The notes beneath the pieces were generated by a model. The model searched no databases. It saw only the letters and a list, made by a program, of their open reading frames with translations, and was not told where the DNA came from. A stretch of DNA of 64,000 bases, from contig NZ_FRAR01000024.1 of the NCBI RefSeq assembly GCF_900142375.1, positions 35,211 through 99,210 on the forward strand, in the 5' to 3' direction. A program made the position numbers and the translations under genes. This DNA comes from Desulforamulus aeronauticus DSM 10349 (GTDB lineage Bacteria; Bacillota; Desulfotomaculia; Desulfotomaculales; Desulfotomaculaceae). Each line of letters starts with the position of its first letter. Position 1 is the stretch's first letter. Of the stretch, positions 52,432 through 61,821 are shown one piece after another.

Positions 52432-52857
52432 GTGAGAAATACCAAAATAATTCTATTGGCTTTTTTACTAATCATCGTGTTATGCTTGCCGGGTTGTAAT
52501 CTTGTCAAGAAAACTGAAACACAACAACCTGTAAAGGTAGAAACTGTTATCAGCAAGGTGAAGATTGATTCTTTGGTCAGTCATCAGGAAAGTAGTTGGT
52601 TAAGGGTAACCGGACTTGTTAAGAACACCTCTGAGTATCCCGTAACCGCTATTGAGGCCCAGGTTATTCTGAATGGTGATGCCGGGGTGTTTGATAGTAG
52701 GCTTCTGACACTTGCCCAGGGAAAACGCTTGGAACCGGGGCAAACTTTGAGTTTTGACAGTACCTTTGAATACGGTGAAACAGAACTTCCCCAGATTAGC
52801 TCCGAAGCCAAAATTATCACCTTACGATCATTAGAAAAACCGATAACACAAAAATAA
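52432..52857 (+). CDS. Lipoprotein with FxLYD-like domain
   Basis: 141 residues from GTG 52432, preceded by GGGGGGG. Signal sequence with a lipobox-like CLPGC, so probably a lipoprotein. The mature part (LRVTGLVKNTSEYPVTAIEAQVILN... and LEPGQTLSFDSTFEYGE) has the beta-sandwich pattern of FxLYD/DUF3426 domains. Function is unknown. An in-frame ATG at 52408 would extend it but overlaps the G-run. Confidence 0.65.
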   Translation: MRNTKIILLAFLLIIVLCLPGCNLVKKTETQQPVKVETVISKVKIDSLVSHQESSWLRVTGLVKNTSEYPVTAIEAQVILNGDAGVFDSRLLTLAQGKRLEPGQTLSFDSTFEYGETELPQISSEAKIITLRSLEKPITQK

Positions 52858-52888
52858 GCCGTCCTTTGGGAGACGGCTTATTTTTATG
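52851..52888. terminator. Bidirectional terminator
   Basis: AAATAAGCCGTC pairs with GACGGCTTATTT and is followed by TTATG. It overlaps the lipoprotein stop and lies 13 bases from the convergent gene's stop. Confidence 0.8.
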
Positions 52889-52900
52889 ATTTTATAGGCA

Positions 52901-53341
52901 TTATTCTTCGTCTTTTTTAACATCCATGCCAAAATAGGGATTGCCAGGCATGTAACCACCCATCGTATTTCCGCCCTGCTTGGGGCAGCCGGGTTTAGGG
53001 CAGCCGGGCATTTCACCCATACCGGGGCTAACAGTTCCGGGATAAGGGGTAGGGGCCGGGCAAATCTGATCCATGGTACCGGCAACATTAACTGCACAGA
53101 CATTCCAGAGGGGAACAACGGTTACCTGACCATTGGCCTCAGTACCGTTATGAAGCTCCAAATAATCCTGACCAACCGCATGCAGGGTACCGGTTAGCGG
53201 GGCAGTGCATCCTTGGCAGTTAAGGTACACATTTACCCGTTGACGCAATAATTGGCAAAGGCGCTGTAGAAAGGTGGGAGCTACCATACCAGAGGGGTGG
53301 TTTGGGTTCATCATACCCATAGTCTCCATCTGTTCACTCAT
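52901..53341 (-). CDS. Hypothetical protein with Gly/Pro/Cys-rich tail, spore-coat-like
   Basis: 146 residues. The N-terminal half (RVNVYLNCQGCTAPLTGTLHAVGQDYLELHN...VTVVPLWNVCAVNV) has an Sm-like/DUF2642-type beta pattern. Such proteins are found in spore coats. The C-terminal tail is Pro/Gly/Met/Cys-rich (GEMPGCPKPGCPKQGGN). AGGAGG precedes ATG 53341 on the minus strand. A coat role is only inferred. Confidence 0.55.
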   Translation of the reverse strand: MSEQMETMGMMNPNHPSGMVAPTFLQRLCQLLRQRVNVYLNCQGCTAPLTGTLHAVGQDYLELHNGTEANGQVTVVPLWNVCAVNVAGTMDQICPAPTPYPGTVSPGMGEMPGCPKPGCPKQGGNTMGGYMPGNPYFGMDVKKDEE

Positions 53342-53414
53342 ACAATATCAAACCTCCTATAAGGATTTGCTATATTGTATTGAGAAGATTGTAAAATGGT
53401 GCCAAAAGATAAAA

Positions 53415-53509
53415 GAAAAACTTGGCTTGCGCCAAGTCTTTAGACACCGGCGGAAGCCTTAGTTTTTCTTTTATTTTCATCAATAGAAATTTTATATTTT
53501 CTGAAAGTG
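53415..53509 (+). repeat. Structured intergenic repeat, second copy
   Basis: About 90 bases closely matching 42009-42101. It starts AAACTTGGCTTGCGCCAAGT, then AGTCTTTAGAC, GGCGGAAGCCTTAGTTTTTC and ATCAATAGAAATTTTAT, ending GAAAGTGA. It lies between two minus-strand genes, so it is not needed here as a plus-strand terminator. Confidence 0.75.
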
Positions 53510-53512
53510 AAA

Positions 53513-53540
53513 AAGAGCCGGTTATTTTTTTACCGGCTCT
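53513..53540 (-). terminator. Terminator of the DUF1540 gene
   Basis: GAGCCGGT and ACCGGCTC enclose an AT loop. On the minus strand it is followed by TTTTTCAC. It directly follows the stop at 53548. Confidence 0.75.
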
Positions 53541-53547
53541 CGGAAAT

Positions 53548-53697
53548 TTATTGCTTTGGCTTGAAGGTATCGCATTGTGTTTCTTCAGAGGTATTAGACT
53601 CCTCAGACCCGCAGTGATTCACCTGAATCATGGGGGCATCACACATAACGTTAGAGTTATATGCACACTCAGTTACACTACATTTAATGTTGGCCAT
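53548..53697 (-). CDS. DUF1540 domain protein
   Basis: 49 residues from ATG 53697 behind GGGGAGGTG. Sequence pattern IKCSVTECAYNSNVMCDAPMI, then HCG and QCDTF, carries the conserved cysteines of DUF1540. The family is common in spore-forming clostridia and of unknown function, perhaps metal-binding. It is closed by the terminator at 53513-53540. Confidence 0.85.
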   Translation of the reverse strand: MANIKCSVTECAYNSNVMCDAPMIQVNHCGSEESNTSEETQCDTFKPKQ

Positions 53698-53773
53698 TTA
53701 TTTCACCTCCCCGTATCAGGATAACTTTATTGTACCCAAGCGGGAAGATACCATTCATTTAATTTAGGCCAAC

Positions 53774-53787
53774 TGTATAATTATACA
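53774..53787. promoter_or_regulatory. Perfect 14-bp palindrome upstream of the oligopeptide operon
   Basis: TGTATAATTATACA is its own reverse complement. It lies 180 bases before the substrate-binding protein gene, in a very AT-rich spacer, and could be an operator for either flanking gene. Confidence 0.3.
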
Positions 53788-53965
53788 ATTTATTATATAA
53801 TTTATCAATTGATGTCCGACAAGTATACAAAATAATCTTCTGTATTTAAAGGAAAATTGAATTTTTTGCAGAAAAATATTAGTTAACATACCCAGTAGAC
53901 TTTTGCTAGAGGAGAGGGTACACTGGGTAATTGAGAAGTGATTTAGGGAGAGGAGATGTCAATTG

Positions 53966-55546
53966 ATGCTTCGCAAGAGAAGTATTCTGTTGCTAATGCT
54001 GGTATCCTTGCTGGCACTGGCACTGGTTGGCTGTGGTGGCGACAAAGAAAAAGCTGCCCAAACTGCTAAACCGAAAGTTTTTGTTTTTGGTCAAGGTGCT
54101 GATCCCCGGGGATTAGACCCCGCCTTTGTGGATGACGGTGAATCCGCCAATCCCATTGTTAATATTTATGATGGACTTGTTCGTTACAAAACAGGCAGTA
54201 CTGAAATTGAACCCGCTCTGGCTACTGAGTGGAGTCCCTCTGCGGATGGTAAAGAGTGGACCTTTAAACTCCGCCAAGGGGTTAAATTCCATGATGGTAC
54301 TCCTTTTAATGCAGATGCAGTGGTCTTTAGCGTTAGTCGACAATTGCCTCCCCAGCGTACCGACGCTATGCCCTATGCTTCCTTTACCTTTGGTCCCGTA
54401 GAAAAGGTAGAAAAGGTTGACGATTATACCGTTAAATTTGTCTTGAGTGAACCCTATGCTCCTTTCCTAGCCAACTTGGCAATGGCACTGGCGGCTCCCA
54501 TTGTAAGCCCCGCTGCTGTTGAAAAATATGGTGATAAATTTATTGAAAATCCTGTAGGCACAGGTCCTTTCAAGTTCGTACAATGGAAAAAGGGTGAACA
54601 AATTGTCCTGGAAGCCAACAAGGAATACTGGGACGGTGCTCCCAAACTTGACAAACTGGTGTACAAGTTTATTAAAGAAAACTCCGTACGTGCCAGTGAG
54701 TTAAGAACCGGTTCCATCCAAGCCATGAATGGCTTAGATCCTAACGATGTGAAGATGTTGGAAGATGCCGGACTGAGCGTTATTAAAAACCCCGGTATGA
54801 ACATCAACTATTTAGGTTTCTTCTGCAATAAGAAGCCCTTTAACGATCCTAAACTGCGTTTGGCTGTAAGCCATGCGATCAATCGTGAGAACCTGATCAA
54901 CTTCTTGTACCAGGGCTTGGCAGAACTGCCCAACAGTGTATTGCCTTCCTTTATGCCCGGTCACGATAAGAGCTTACAAGCTCCTGAGTATAATCCCGAA
55001 AAAGCGAAGCAGTTACTAGCGGAAGCTGGTTATGCCAATGGTTTAAAAGTAACTCTGCTAACTTACTCCAACGTTCGCCCTTACAACCCAGTGGGTGGCG
55101 ATAAATTAGCTGCTGCTATCCAGGCTGACCTGCGTAAAGTAGGTATTGAAGCAGAAATTAAGACCTATCCTTGGAAAGAATATAAGGAAATTTACACACC
55201 CGAAATCGTTGAAGCCGGCGACTTTATGCTCTATGGCTGGATCGGTGATAACGGTGACCCGGATAACTTCCTATCTTTGCTGGAAACTAAAGAAATTAAG
55301 AGTACCCTCAACGCTGCTAAGTACTCTAACAAGAAAGTGGACGAACTGTTGGTGAAAGCTCGTACCGCTCAGAAACAAGAAGAGCGTAACGCTGCTTACA
55401 GCGAGCTGCAAAAGATCGTTCAAGATGAAGCTCCCTGGGTATTCTTAGGTCACAGTAAAGATATGGCTGCGGTGAGCAAGAATGTAGAAGGCTTTGATCT
55501 ACATCCCGTAGGTGTTATTTACTTCCATAATGTTGATATCAAGTAA
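53966..55546 (+). CDS. ABC transporter substrate-binding lipoprotein, peptide family 5
   Basis: 526 residues. Lipoprotein signal LLMLVSLLALALVGCGG with lipobox LVGC. The body is an extracellular solute-binding protein family 5 (OppA/DppA/NikA): GADPRGLDPAFVDD, WTFKLRQGVKFHDGTPFNADAVVFS, ENPVGTGPFKF. Captures oligo- or dipeptides for the following permease and ATPase genes. ATG 53966 with GGAGAGGAG upstream. Confidence 0.92.
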   Translation: MLRKRSILLLMLVSLLALALVGCGGDKEKAAQTAKPKVFVFGQGADPRGLDPAFVDDGESANPIVNIYDGLVRYKTGSTEIEPALATEWSPSADGKEWTFKLRQGVKFHDGTPFNADAVVFSVSRQLPPQRTDAMPYASFTFGPVEKVEKVDDYTVKFVLSEPYAPFLANLAMALAAPIVSPAAVEKYGDKFIENPVGTGPFKFVQWKKGEQIVLEANKEYWDGAPKLDKLVYKFIKENSVRASELRTGSIQAMNGLDPNDVKMLEDAGLSVIKNPGMNINYLGFFCNKKPFNDPKLRLAVSHAINRENLINFLYQGLAELPNSVLPSFMPGHDKSLQAPEYNPEKAKQLLAEAGYANGLKVTLLTYSNVRPYNPVGGDKLAAAIQADLRKVGIEAEIKTYPWKEYKEIYTPEIVEAGDFMLYGWIGDNGDPDNFLSLLETKEIKSTLNAAKYSNKKVDELLVKARTAQKQEERNAAYSELQKIVQDEAPWVFLGHSKDMAAVSKNVEGFDLHPVGVIYFHNVDIK

Positions 55547-55587
55547 TTGATATCGATATCGTAAGTATTCTGAACTACCTTTTAAAA

Positions 55588-55618
55588 ACACGAATATGGC
55601 CCAGGGCCATATTCGTGT
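55588..55618. promoter_or_regulatory. Perfect intercistronic palindrome between oppA and oppB
   Basis: 15 bases (ACACGAATATGGCCC) mirror exactly around a single A. The T-run after it is poor, so partial termination or 3'-end stabilisation of the abundant binding-protein mRNA is more likely than full termination. Confidence 0.65.
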
Positions 55619-55688
55619 CTTCATGTTTACAACTAAGAGGAAGAATTTGTATTTAATTACCCCCTGAAATAGAAGAGAGGGAAATGTT

Positions 55689-56693
55689 ATGCTTAAATAT
55701 ATAGTCAAGAGACTATTACTTCTTATCCCGGTGCTCTTTGGGGTTAGCCTGTTTGTTTTTTTAGTACTGCATCTGTTTACTGCAGACCCGGCGGCTATGA
55801 TGCTAGGCCAGCACGCCACGAAAGAACAGGTGGAAGCCCTTCGAGAATCATTGGGTTTTAACAAACCATTATACGTTCAATTTGGTATATTTCTCAGCCA
55901 AATACTGCAGGGTGATTTTGGCACTTCCTTAATGACCCGTTCAGCAGTTACCGATGAATTATTGACACGCTTTCCTGCCACCATTGAACTGGCCTTTGCA
56001 GCTATGCTCATAGCCACTGTGGTGGGTGTAACAGTGGGCGTTATCTCTGCTGTTAAGCAATACTCCCTTTTCGACTACCTAAGCATGGTGGGTGCCCTGT
56101 TGGGTGTTTCCATGCCCATCTTCTGGCTAGGCCTTATGCTAATTATTTTCTTCTCTGTTACCCTTGGCTGGCTGCCAGTGTCAGGTCGTATCGCGGTGGG
56201 TATGGAACCGTCCACCATCACTCATTTCTACCTGATTGATAGTTTACTGACCGGGAATTGGGAAGCCTTTAAGTCTGCGGTTAGCCACTTGATTTTACCG
56301 GCGGTGGCACTGGCATCCTACTCCATGGCCATCATTGCCCGGATGACCCGCTCCACGATGTTGGAGGTTATTCGACAGGATTATATTCGTACCGCTCGTT
56401 CCAAAGGTCTGGTTGAATCCGTAGTGGTCTTTAAGCACGCCCTACGCAATGCTCTGATCCCGGTAATCACCGTTATTGGTTTACAAATGGGTTCTCTCCT
56501 GGGCGGCGCAGTGTTAACAGAAACCGTATTCTCTTGGCCTGGCATCGGCAGCTTTGTAGTAAACGCTATCCTAGCGGGTGATTTCCCAGTGGTGCAAGGT
56601 GGTGTCATCATGGTAGCCACGGTTTTCGTGGTAGTGAACCTGATCGTCGACGTGCTTTATGCATTCCTTGATCCAAGAATTAAGTATTCTTAA
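55689..56693 (+). CDS. Peptide ABC transporter permease (DppB type)
   Basis: 334 residues, six transmembrane helices. N-terminal KYIVKRLLLLIPVLFGVSLFVFLVLHL. The EAA loop that contacts the ATPases is RTARSKGLVESVVVFKHALRNALIP near 235-260. GAGAGGGA precedes ATG 55689. Partner of the DppC gene at 56793. Confidence 0.93.
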   Translation: MLKYIVKRLLLLIPVLFGVSLFVFLVLHLFTADPAAMMLGQHATKEQVEALRESLGFNKPLYVQFGIFLSQILQGDFGTSLMTRSAVTDELLTRFPATIELAFAAMLIATVVGVTVGVISAVKQYSLFDYLSMVGALLGVSMPIFWLGLMLIIFFSVTLGWLPVSGRIAVGMEPSTITHFYLIDSLLTGNWEAFKSAVSHLILPAVALASYSMAIIARMTRSTMLEVIRQDYIRTARSKGLVESVVVFKHALRNALIPVITVIGLQMGSLLGGAVLTETVFSWPGIGSFVVNAILAGDFPVVQGGVIMVATVFVVVNLIVDVLYAFLDPRIKYS

Positions 56694-56792
56694 TTGGTCA
56701 TAAGCCCTGAGCTATAGGCCTTTCAAGAAATTTTTTAAACCAAAGGCCTAGACTGACCCCAAAGAAATCCCCATAAGAAAGGACGCTTTCTC

Positions 56793-57683
56793 ATGCTGCA
56801 AGCTCAAGCATCTGTGCCGGTTCAGGAAGCTGCGGAACCGACCTACTCTCCGATAGTCGATTTCTGGCGTCGGTTGCGAAAAAATAAACTAGCGATGGTC
56901 AGCTTGGTGTTTTTAGTCACGCTGTCCTTGGTGGCCATCTTTGCTCCCTTGGTAGCACCCTACGATCCCTACTTTAGTGATATGCCAAAGGCTTTGTCTA
57001 GCCCCAGTGGTGAACACCTATTGGGTAATGATGAATTGGGGCGGGATATTCTTAGCCGCATCATCTATGGAGCCAGAATCTCCCTACGCGTTGGCCTCAT
57101 CGCTGTAGGCATTGCCCTATCCGTTGGTATGGTGGTGGGATCGATAGCCGGGTATTACGGTGGTCGTATTGACATCATCATTATGCGTTTTATGGATATT
57201 ATGCTGGCATTCCCCTCTATCTTGTTGGCCATTGCTCTAATGGCGGTGTTGGGCCGAGGGGTAGAAAATGCCATCATTGCCATTGGGATTGTGTCTATCC
57301 CGGAGTTTGCCAGGATTGTTCGAGGATCTGTGTTATCCGTTAAAGAGAACGAATATGTGCAGGCCGCCCGGGCCATTGGAAATAACGATTTTCAGATTAT
57401 CTTTAAGCATATCTTGCCCAATGTCATGGCTCCCATTATTGTACGGGCTACTCTGGGCATTTCCACAGCGATTCTGGAAACCTCTGCCTTGGGTTTCCTA
57501 GGTCTCGGTGTTGCGCCACCCTTTGCCGAGTGGGGGACCATGTTAGGCAGCGGGCGTGGTTATCTGTTTAATGCACCGCATCTGGTGTTTTTCCCTGGTA
57601 TTGCAATTACCTTAACGGTAATGGCCTTCAACCTGCTGGGCGATGGTCTCAGGGACGCATTAGATCCGCGGTTGCGTCGCTAG
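56793..57683 (+). CDS. Peptide ABC transporter permease (DppC type)
   Basis: 296 residues. An N-terminal OppC-type segment ([18 protein letters not shown]) is followed by six helices, and the EAA loop is [31 protein letters not shown] lies upstream of ATG 56793. The preceding spacer (56695-56755) contains a TAGGC tract. Continues directly into the first ATPase gene. Confidence 0.93.
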   Translation: MLQAQASVPVQEAAEPTYSPIVDFWRRLRKNKLAMVSLVFLVTLSLVAIFAPLVAPYDPYFSDMPKALSSPSGEHLLGNDELGRDILSRIIYGARISLRVGLIAVGIALSVGMVVGSIAGYYGGRIDIIIMRFMDIMLAFPSILLAIALMAVLGRGVENAIIAIGIVSIPEFARIVRGSVLSVKENEYVQAARAIGNNDFQIIFKHILPNVMAPIIVRATLGISTAILETSALGFLGLGVAPPFAEWGTMLGSGRGYLFNAPHLVFFPGIAITLTVMAFNLLGDGLRDALDPRLRR

Positions 57684-57696
57684 GAGGTGGGTGTAC

Positions 57697-58680
57697 ATGA
57701 CAACAGAGACATTATTACAGGTAAAGGATTTGAAAACCCACTTTTTCCTAGAGGATGGTGTGGTGCCTGCTGTAGATGGCGTGAGTTTTCACCTGAACAG
57801 GGGTGAAACCCTGGCGGTGGTAGGGGAGTCCGGCAGCGGTAAGAGTATTACTGCCACATCCATTATGCGGCTGATTCCTAACCCCCCTGGAAAGATTGTC
57901 GGGGGAGAAATATTGTTTAATGGGCAAGACCTGTTAAGGAAGACCGAGAAAGAAATGCGAGATATCCGGGGCAACCGAATTTCTATGATTTTTCAGGAGC
58001 CTATGACATCTTTGAACCCGGTCTTTCGGGTAGGGTATCAAATTTCTGAATCTTTAATGATCCACCAGGGATTAAATAAAAAGGATGCTCTGGAAAAGAG
58101 CATCGAGATGCTGCGGTTAACAGGTATTCCTTCGCCAGAAAAAAGAGTTCACGATTTTCCTCACCAAATGAGTGGTGGTATGCGTCAGCGGGTGATGATT
58201 GCGATGGCACTTTGCTGCCGACCGGAACTACTCATTGCTGATGAACCAACCACTGCCCTGGATGTGACCATTCAGGCCCAAATTTTGGATCTGATGTTAG
58301 AACTAAAGGAACAAATGGGCACCGCCATCATCATGATTACGCATGATTTAGCTGTGGTAGCCGAGGTGGCAGACCGGGCGGTGGTAATGTATTGCGGTAA
58401 GCTGGTGGAAGAATCCACTGTTTTGGAGTTGTTTGACAAACCTTTACACCCTTATACCAAGGGGCTGTTAAAATCCATTCCCCATGTCAACAGCACTCAG
58501 GAAAAACTTTATATGATCGATGGCATGGTACCCCCTTTAACTCACCTGCCTGCAGGATGTGCCTTTGCCCCCCGCTGCCCGGAAGCGCAGCCACGCTGCC
58601 ATATGGAGCGGCCGATGCTACGAGAAATTTCACCGGGACGCAGGGTGAGTTGCTGGCTCTACGAAGGGGGTGGAGAATAG
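57697..58680 (+). CDS. Peptide ABC transporter ATPase (DppD type)
   Basis: 327 residues. Walker A GESGSGKS, signature MSGGMRQR, Walker [13 protein letters not shown], and the OppD/F C-terminal extension with the [14 protein letters not shown] cysteine motif (a 4Fe-4S site in some members). ATG 57697 with AGGAGGTG; GTG 57691 is less well placed. Its stop overlaps the next start. Confidence 0.93.
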   Translation: MTTETLLQVKDLKTHFFLEDGVVPAVDGVSFHLNRGETLAVVGESGSGKSITATSIMRLIPNPPGKIVGGEILFNGQDLLRKTEKEMRDIRGNRISMIFQEPMTSLNPVFRVGYQISESLMIHQGLNKKDALEKSIEMLRLTGIPSPEKRVHDFPHQMSGGMRQRVMIAMALCCRPELLIADEPTTALDVTIQAQILDLMLELKEQMGTAIIMITHDLAVVAEVADRAVVMYCGKLVEESTVLELFDKPLHPYTKGLLKSIPHVNSTQEKLYMIDGMVPPLTHLPAGCAFAPRCPEAQPRCHMERPMLREISPGRRVSCWLYEGGGE

Positions 58681-59657
58681 TGTCCACACTGGTGCATATT
58701 AGTAATCTCACAAAATATTTTCCTGTTAACAAAGGAATGTTTAGCAAAGAGGTTAGCCAGGTAAAAGCAGTGGATGGCCTAAGCTTTGATATTCGGCAGG
58801 GGGAGACCCTGGGATTGGTAGGCGAGAGCGGTTGCGGCAAATCCACCACGGGACGCCTTATTTTACGACTTTTAGAACCGACGGCCGGTAAGGTAGAGTT
58901 TGCGGGTAAAAATGTCTTTGAGGCATCTGCTTCCGAAATGAGAGCGCTGCGTAAGGACATGCAAATTATCTTTCAAGATCCCTATGCCTCACTAAATCCT
59001 CGTATGTCAGTGGGTGACATCATTGCCGAACCCATACGGCTTTATAAATTGGCCCATGGTCCGGAAGTGCAAAAGAAGGTGGAACACCTGTTGTCCTGTG
59101 TGGGACTGGCAGCTTACCACGCTCGGAGATACCCGCACGAATTTAGCGGCGGTCAGCGACAACGGGTAGGTATTGCCAGGGCATTGGCCTTAAATCCTAA
59201 GCTCATAATTTGTGATGAGCCGGTTTCTGCTCTGGATGTATCCATCCAGTCACAGGTGCTCAATCTTTTAAAGGATTTGCAGCAGGAATTCGGTTTAACC
59301 TACCTATTTATTGCTCACGGACTTAATGCAGTAAAACACGTTAGTAACCGCATTGGTGTCATGTACCTGGGTAAAATGGTAGAACTGGCCGGGGATGAAG
59401 AGTTATATAGCAATCCTCTCCATCCCTATAGCAAAGCACTGCTCTCAGCCGTTCCTATCCCGGATCCACGAGCCAAGAAGGAACGAATTATTTTAAACGG
59501 CGATGTGCCAAGCCCGGTCAACCCGCCCCAGGGTTGTCGCTTCCACACTCGTTGCTACTGTGCCCAGGATATTTGTAATCACCACGAGCCAATCTTTAAG
59601 CGGATCAAACCCGGCCATTGGGTGGCCTGCCACTTGGTGGAGTCGGAGATAGAATAG
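58680..59657 (+). CDS. Peptide ABC transporter ATPase (DppF type)
   Basis: 325 residues from GTG 58680, which shares its G with the preceding TAG stop; GGGGGTGGAG gives the ribosome binding site. Walker A GESGCGKS, signature FSGGQRQRVGIARAL, Walker B LIICDEPVSALDVS, C-terminal CRFHTRCYCAQDIC. A longer in-frame start within dppD (58557) is unlikely. In IAHGLNAV the usual switch aspartate position (HDL) is replaced by HGL. Confidence 0.93.
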   Translation: MSTLVHISNLTKYFPVNKGMFSKEVSQVKAVDGLSFDIRQGETLGLVGESGCGKSTTGRLILRLLEPTAGKVEFAGKNVFEASASEMRALRKDMQIIFQDPYASLNPRMSVGDIIAEPIRLYKLAHGPEVQKKVEHLLSCVGLAAYHARRYPHEFSGGQRQRVGIARALALNPKLIICDEPVSALDVSIQSQVLNLLKDLQQEFGLTYLFIAHGLNAVKHVSNRIGVMYLGKMVELAGDEELYSNPLHPYSKALLSAVPIPDPRAKKERIILNGDVPSPVNPPQGCRFHTRCYCAQDICNHHEPIFKRIKPGHWVACHLVESEIE

Positions 59658-59662
59658 CAAGA

Positions 59663-59800
59663 AGGGAGTGTGCAAAACTACTTTTATGTAGTAAGCGGCA
59701 CTCCCTTTTTTAGCTATAGGCCATAAGCCTTAGGCTCTATTTTGCAAGACTGTCTTTTGGTCCAGTAGGGGCGAGCTTTGCTCGTCCGAATGAACTGCTA
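59663..59800 (+). repeat. Composite intergenic element (copy 2) with REP-like hairpin
   Basis: Same order as 44763-44912: terminator-type stem (GGGAGTG with CACTCCC, then TTTTTT), TAGGC tract, GCAAGACTGTCTTTTGGTC, then GTAG and the GGGCGAGC TTT GCTCGTCC hairpin (59769-59787). Here its first part serves as terminator of the peptide transporter operon. Confidence 0.75.
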
Positions 59801-59869
59801 CCAAAAGTCTAACTCCAAAATTGCGCATCATCAATTTATTATGCAACAGCCCCTACAAATGGCCGACGG

Positions 59870-60895
59870 CTATTCTATATCCGAAGCCACAACCACCCGG
59901 TTGCGTCCGTTTGCCTTTGCCTGATACAAGGCTTTATCCGCCAATTTCAGCAGTTCAATACTATGAGGTGTATGGGCAGGATAGTGGGCAACTCCCAGGG
60001 AAGCCGTGATCGGACGGTAGGCAAAATCCGTGTTTGCAACGGCACAGCGAATTTTTTCGGCCAGATGAATTCCCTCTTGGGGGCTGGTGTTAGGCAGAAT
60101 AAAGGCGAATTCCTCTCCACCATAACGAGCCACCACATCCATGGGGCGAATCGTTTGGGTAAAGGTTTTGCTCATAGTTTTTAACACCCGATCTCCTGCC
60201 GGGTGACCAAAGCTATCGTTGTAGTTTTTAAATTTATCAACATCCAGCATAATTAGACATAATTCTTTGGGCATACAACTACATAGGCTTACTTCTTTTT
60301 GCAATCTTTCGGCAAAATAACGGTGGTTATATAAACCGGTTAATGCGTCTGTAATGGAGAGGTTTTCAAACTTTTTATTCAACATGGCATTTTCTAAAGC
60401 CAAACTCACCTGAATAGTAAATAATTCCAGAATCATTTGGGTTTCATCGTTAATCGTAGGATGGTTTAGATGTTGGGCTAACAGGACTGCCAGTGGGTTA
60501 CCATGTTTATTATGCAGGGGCAGGATCTGCAGCATAGCTAAGCCACACTCACCTGAACAATTATTACAAAAGTGAGAGTGGGGTAACAACAAATTCTGGT
60601 TGCCAATGGTATTTATCTGACTAAAAATTTTTTGATAGGCCTCACAAGACACAAAGGGATTATCCTCAATACTTCTTTTAACTGTTTGGAATGGTATGCC
60701 ATTATCGTCCAAAAGGATAAAATGGCAACCGGGAACCTCTGCAATTTGCATGAAACCATTGAGAATTAAATTGTGCATGGTGTTTAGATCGGTTTCTCCA
60801 GCCACCTGTGCCACAATCCAATGCAATTGGGTAAGCTTTTCGTTGATTTTTAAAAGCTCTTTATATTTAGCTAACATGTTTTGATGTTCTAACAT
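59870..60895 (-). CDS. GAF-GGDEF diguanylate cyclase
   Basis: 341 residues. A short coiled start and a GAF-like sensor (about 20-175) precede a GGDEF domain: ITDALTGLYNHRYF, DVDKFKNYNDSFGHPAGD, active GGEEF, and an I-site RPMD five residues before it. Both features indicate an active, product-inhibited enzyme making c-di-GMP. The GAF part has several cysteines (HFCNNCSGECG) that may bind a metal or cofactor. It is convergent with the transporter operon. Confidence 0.88.
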   Translation of the reverse strand: MLEHQNMLAKYKELLKINEKLTQLHWIVAQVAGETDLNTMHNLILNGFMQIAEVPGCHFILLDDNGIPFQTVKRSIEDNPFVSCEAYQKIFSQINTIGNQNLLLPHSHFCNNCSGECGLAMLQILPLHNKHGNPLAVLLAQHLNHPTINDETQMILELFTIQVSLALENAMLNKKFENLSITDALTGLYNHRYFAERLQKEVSLCSCMPKELCLIMLDVDKFKNYNDSFGHPAGDRVLKTMSKTFTQTIRPMDVVARYGGEEFAFILPNTSPQEGIHLAEKIRCAVANTDFAYRPITASLGVAHYPAHTPHSIELLKLADKALYQAKANGRNRVVVASDIE

Positions 60896-60924
60896 GTTTT
60901 GCCTCCAAAGTGTTAGTAATTTAT

Positions 60925-60946
60925 AATTCTAGCTAGAGCTAGAATT
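60925..60946. promoter_or_regulatory. 22-bp near-palindrome upstream of the GAF-GGDEF gene
   Basis: AATTCTAGCT and AGCTAGAATT flank a two-base asymmetric centre. It lies between divergent genes, 30 bases before the GGDEF start, and could be an operator. Confidence 0.4.
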
Positions 60947-61084
60947 CTCCTTGTAATTTTATACTAATTAATGTCGATTTTATATCTGCCAAGGAGGATT
61001 TAAAGTAAGATTAACCGACGTGAATTTACTTTTGGGCGGTTATATACTAAAATTTATTTAGCGAATCAATCAAGGAGGCAATTT

Positions 61085-61756
61085 ATGAAAAAGACAATTT
61101 TTCACCTGCTTCAATTGTCCTGGTTAATGCTGGGGCTTTTTCTTTACGGCTTGTCCCTTGTTTTTATTGTTGAGGGGTATCTGGGGATTAGCCCCTGGGA
61201 TGTATTACATATGGGGTTAACCGGCTATCTACCCTTTACCTTTGGCCAAATCATGATTGGCGCGGGTTTACTTTGTATTCTGGTGGCTTACCCGATGGGA
61301 GTAAAACCAAGTCTTGCTACCATCCTAAATATGATCTTTATCGGGGTCTTTGTTGATCTGATTATTAACCAAGGTTGGATTCCTAGCTACGAATCTTATG
61401 TCGTACGGGTCATCTACCTGCTTATTGGTGTAATGGGCTGTGGCTTTGCAACTGGTATGTATATCTCAGCCAGAATGGGGACTGGGCCTCGGGATAGCCT
61501 CATGATGGGCTTGCATAAAATCACCGGCTGGCGAATCGGTGTAGTCAGAACCGCTATCGAGTTGGTGGTGGTTAGCCTAGGCTTTTTCCTGGGCGGTCCT
61601 GTAGGCATAGGTACTCTGATTTTCTCTCTGTGCATTGGTTGGGCAACTGAAATTTCCATGAATTTCTTCAACAATTGCGCTCGCAATGAGTGGCTGATGA
61701 ATTACCTGGGTCACCTAAATCCCGGTCTGGTACAAAAGAGAGAGGTGCAGAGTTAA
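61085..61756 (+). CDS. YczE/YitT-type membrane protein
   Basis: 223 residues, about five to six helices. The motifs LGISPWDVLHMGL and GTGPRDSLMMGL repeat in the two halves, as in the YczE/DUF6198 family. Function unknown. AAGGAGG precedes ATG 61085. Confidence 0.8.
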   Translation: MKKTIFHLLQLSWLMLGLFLYGLSLVFIVEGYLGISPWDVLHMGLTGYLPFTFGQIMIGAGLLCILVAYPMGVKPSLATILNMIFIGVFVDLIINQGWIPSYESYVVRVIYLLIGVMGCGFATGMYISARMGTGPRDSLMMGLHKITGWRIGVVRTAIELVVVSLGFFLGGPVGIGTLIFSLCIGWATEISMNFFNNCARNEWLMNYLGHLNPGLVQKREVQS

Positions 61757-61821
61757 AACGGTTGACACCAATCATAAAAGCCAAACATAACCTGTGGTAG
61801 CACGGAAAGAAGGTGTGAACC

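Noticed and set aside
58487..58960. 157-codon minus-strand open frame
   Set aside because: Antisense to the two ABC ATPase genes, with no start signal.
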